From JBAXQQ01 sp037131695 (GTDB lineage: Bacteria > Armatimonadota > Hebobacteria > CAIYQO01), in the NCBI GenBank assembly GCA_964638715.1, contig CAZWZF010000052.1, positions 1-34,129 on the forward strand: a DNA stretch of 34,129 nt. Reading direction: 5' to 3'. The notes beneath the pieces were generated by a model that saw only the letters and a program-made list of their open reading frames with translations, searched no databases and was not told where the DNA came from. Below are positions 33,854-34,129 of the stretch, piece after piece (position 1 is the first letter of the stretch; every line of letters starts with the position of its first letter). The translations under genes were made by a program, and so were the position numbers.

Positions 33854-34105
33854 TCAACCTTGCAAATTCGACTTATGCTTTTTGACTTCATCATCATTAT
33901 CAAACCAATATTCTTCAAGCAAAGGAATGATTTCATATTTAATAACATTTCTATACCAGTTCTCATCAGCATTTTCAGACAGATTACAAAAATAGCTATG
34001 TCCGATACGAAAACCTTTACCCAAATTGCTATCTTGCTCAATAACTTTGTTTAAATCCGACATTTGTTTAATAATTTCACAGTCATCCCATAAGGAATTA
34101 GCCAT
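33854..34105 (-). CDS. mcrB: McrB C-terminal fragment at window edge
   Basis: The frame encodes the extreme C-terminus of McrB: KQMSDLNKVIEQDSNLGKGF, then RIGHSYFC and WYRNVIKYEIIPLLEEYWFD, the standard tail of the AAA+ GTPase. The nominal ATG at 34105 has no ribosome site. The frame stays open to 34120, but a TGA at 34121-34123 blocks it before the window edge. A different minus-strand frame (beginning with Pro-Asp-Glu at the edge) is open across that TGA. The gene may therefore carry a frameshift or stop near its 3' end, or the preceding sequence may be rearranged. The family is secure; intactness is not. Confidence 0.75.
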   Translation of the reverse strand: MANSLWDDCEIIKQMSDLNKVIEQDSNLGKGFRIGHSYFCNLSENADENWYRNVIKYEIIPLLEEYWFDNDDEVKKHKSNLQG

Positions 34106-34129
34106 TTGTAAATAACGGATTCATCAGGT

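Noticed and set aside
32793..34105. A complete novel defence island
   Set aside because: Only McrC and the tail of McrB are visible, a known restriction system; nothing further can be supported before the window ends.

Overview
The window is chromosomal DNA of ordinary bacterial layout. It has Shine-Dalgarno starts, sigma70-like promoters, hairpin-plus-T terminators and a tRNA with an encoded CCA. The gene content suggests a carbohydrate-degrading heterotroph of the PVC group, perhaps Lentisphaerota or Kiritimatiellota: GTP-dependent PEP carboxykinase, neutral-ceramidase-like and Gfo/Idh proteins inside sugar operons, GH38 mannosidase, YhcH, and many xylose-isomerase-like TIM barrels. The phylum is inference only, because no marker gene is present.

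Left part (1-9.8 kb). On the minus strand are a secreted ankyrin-repeat protein, a fatty-acid pair (acpP then fabF, ended by a clear terminator), and a PHP phosphoesterase. On the plus strand follows a 1037-residue fusion of GTP-dependent PEP carboxykinase with a fold-type-I aminotransferase. It is preceded by a structured leader that ends in an intrinsic terminator. Next come tRNA-Pro(GGG), with its own promoter and terminator, and a convergent membrane-anchored MsrA-MsrB fusion.

Centre (9.9-23.6 kb). A plus-strand pair encodes an exported PHB-depolymerase-type esterase with three 93-residue repeats and an M14 carboxypeptidase. Facing it is a minus-strand catabolic cluster (20.95 to 12.83 kb): class III aminotransferase, cupin sugar isomerase-like protein, neutral-ceramidase-like amidase, Gfo/Idh dehydrogenase and FGGY kinase. 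These five are joined by stop/start overlaps or exact abutment. An L-fucose-isomerase-like protein and a DMT-family transporter follow. Across a 287-bp control region a divergent gene encodes a secreted FlgD-Ig/beta-propeller protein. That region holds two good promoters, a tandem 10-bp repeat, an inverted repeat over one -35 box and a 14-bp palindrome at a predicted start site. I read the cluster as a candidate undescribed pathway for an N-acylated amino sugar or aminopolyol.

Right part (23.6-34.1 kb). It contains a TIM-barrel isomerase, S-adenosylhomocysteine hydrolase, a phosphohexomutase, a GH38 alpha-mannosidase homologue with Thr where the family nucleophile Asp is expected, a divergent YhcH plus isomerase pair, and an AT-rich McrC gene beside a C-terminal McrB piece at the edge. 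Intergenic spaces carry several miniature elements: a 166-bp MITE-like element, a nested double inverted repeat of about 200 bp, and 'CTCTGTG' and 'AACGCAAAG' inverted repeats. No CRISPR array, rRNA, transposase gene or prophage was seen. Gaps over 300 bases are 4923-5366 (leader, promoter and short repeats) and 23617-23973 (nested repeat element).
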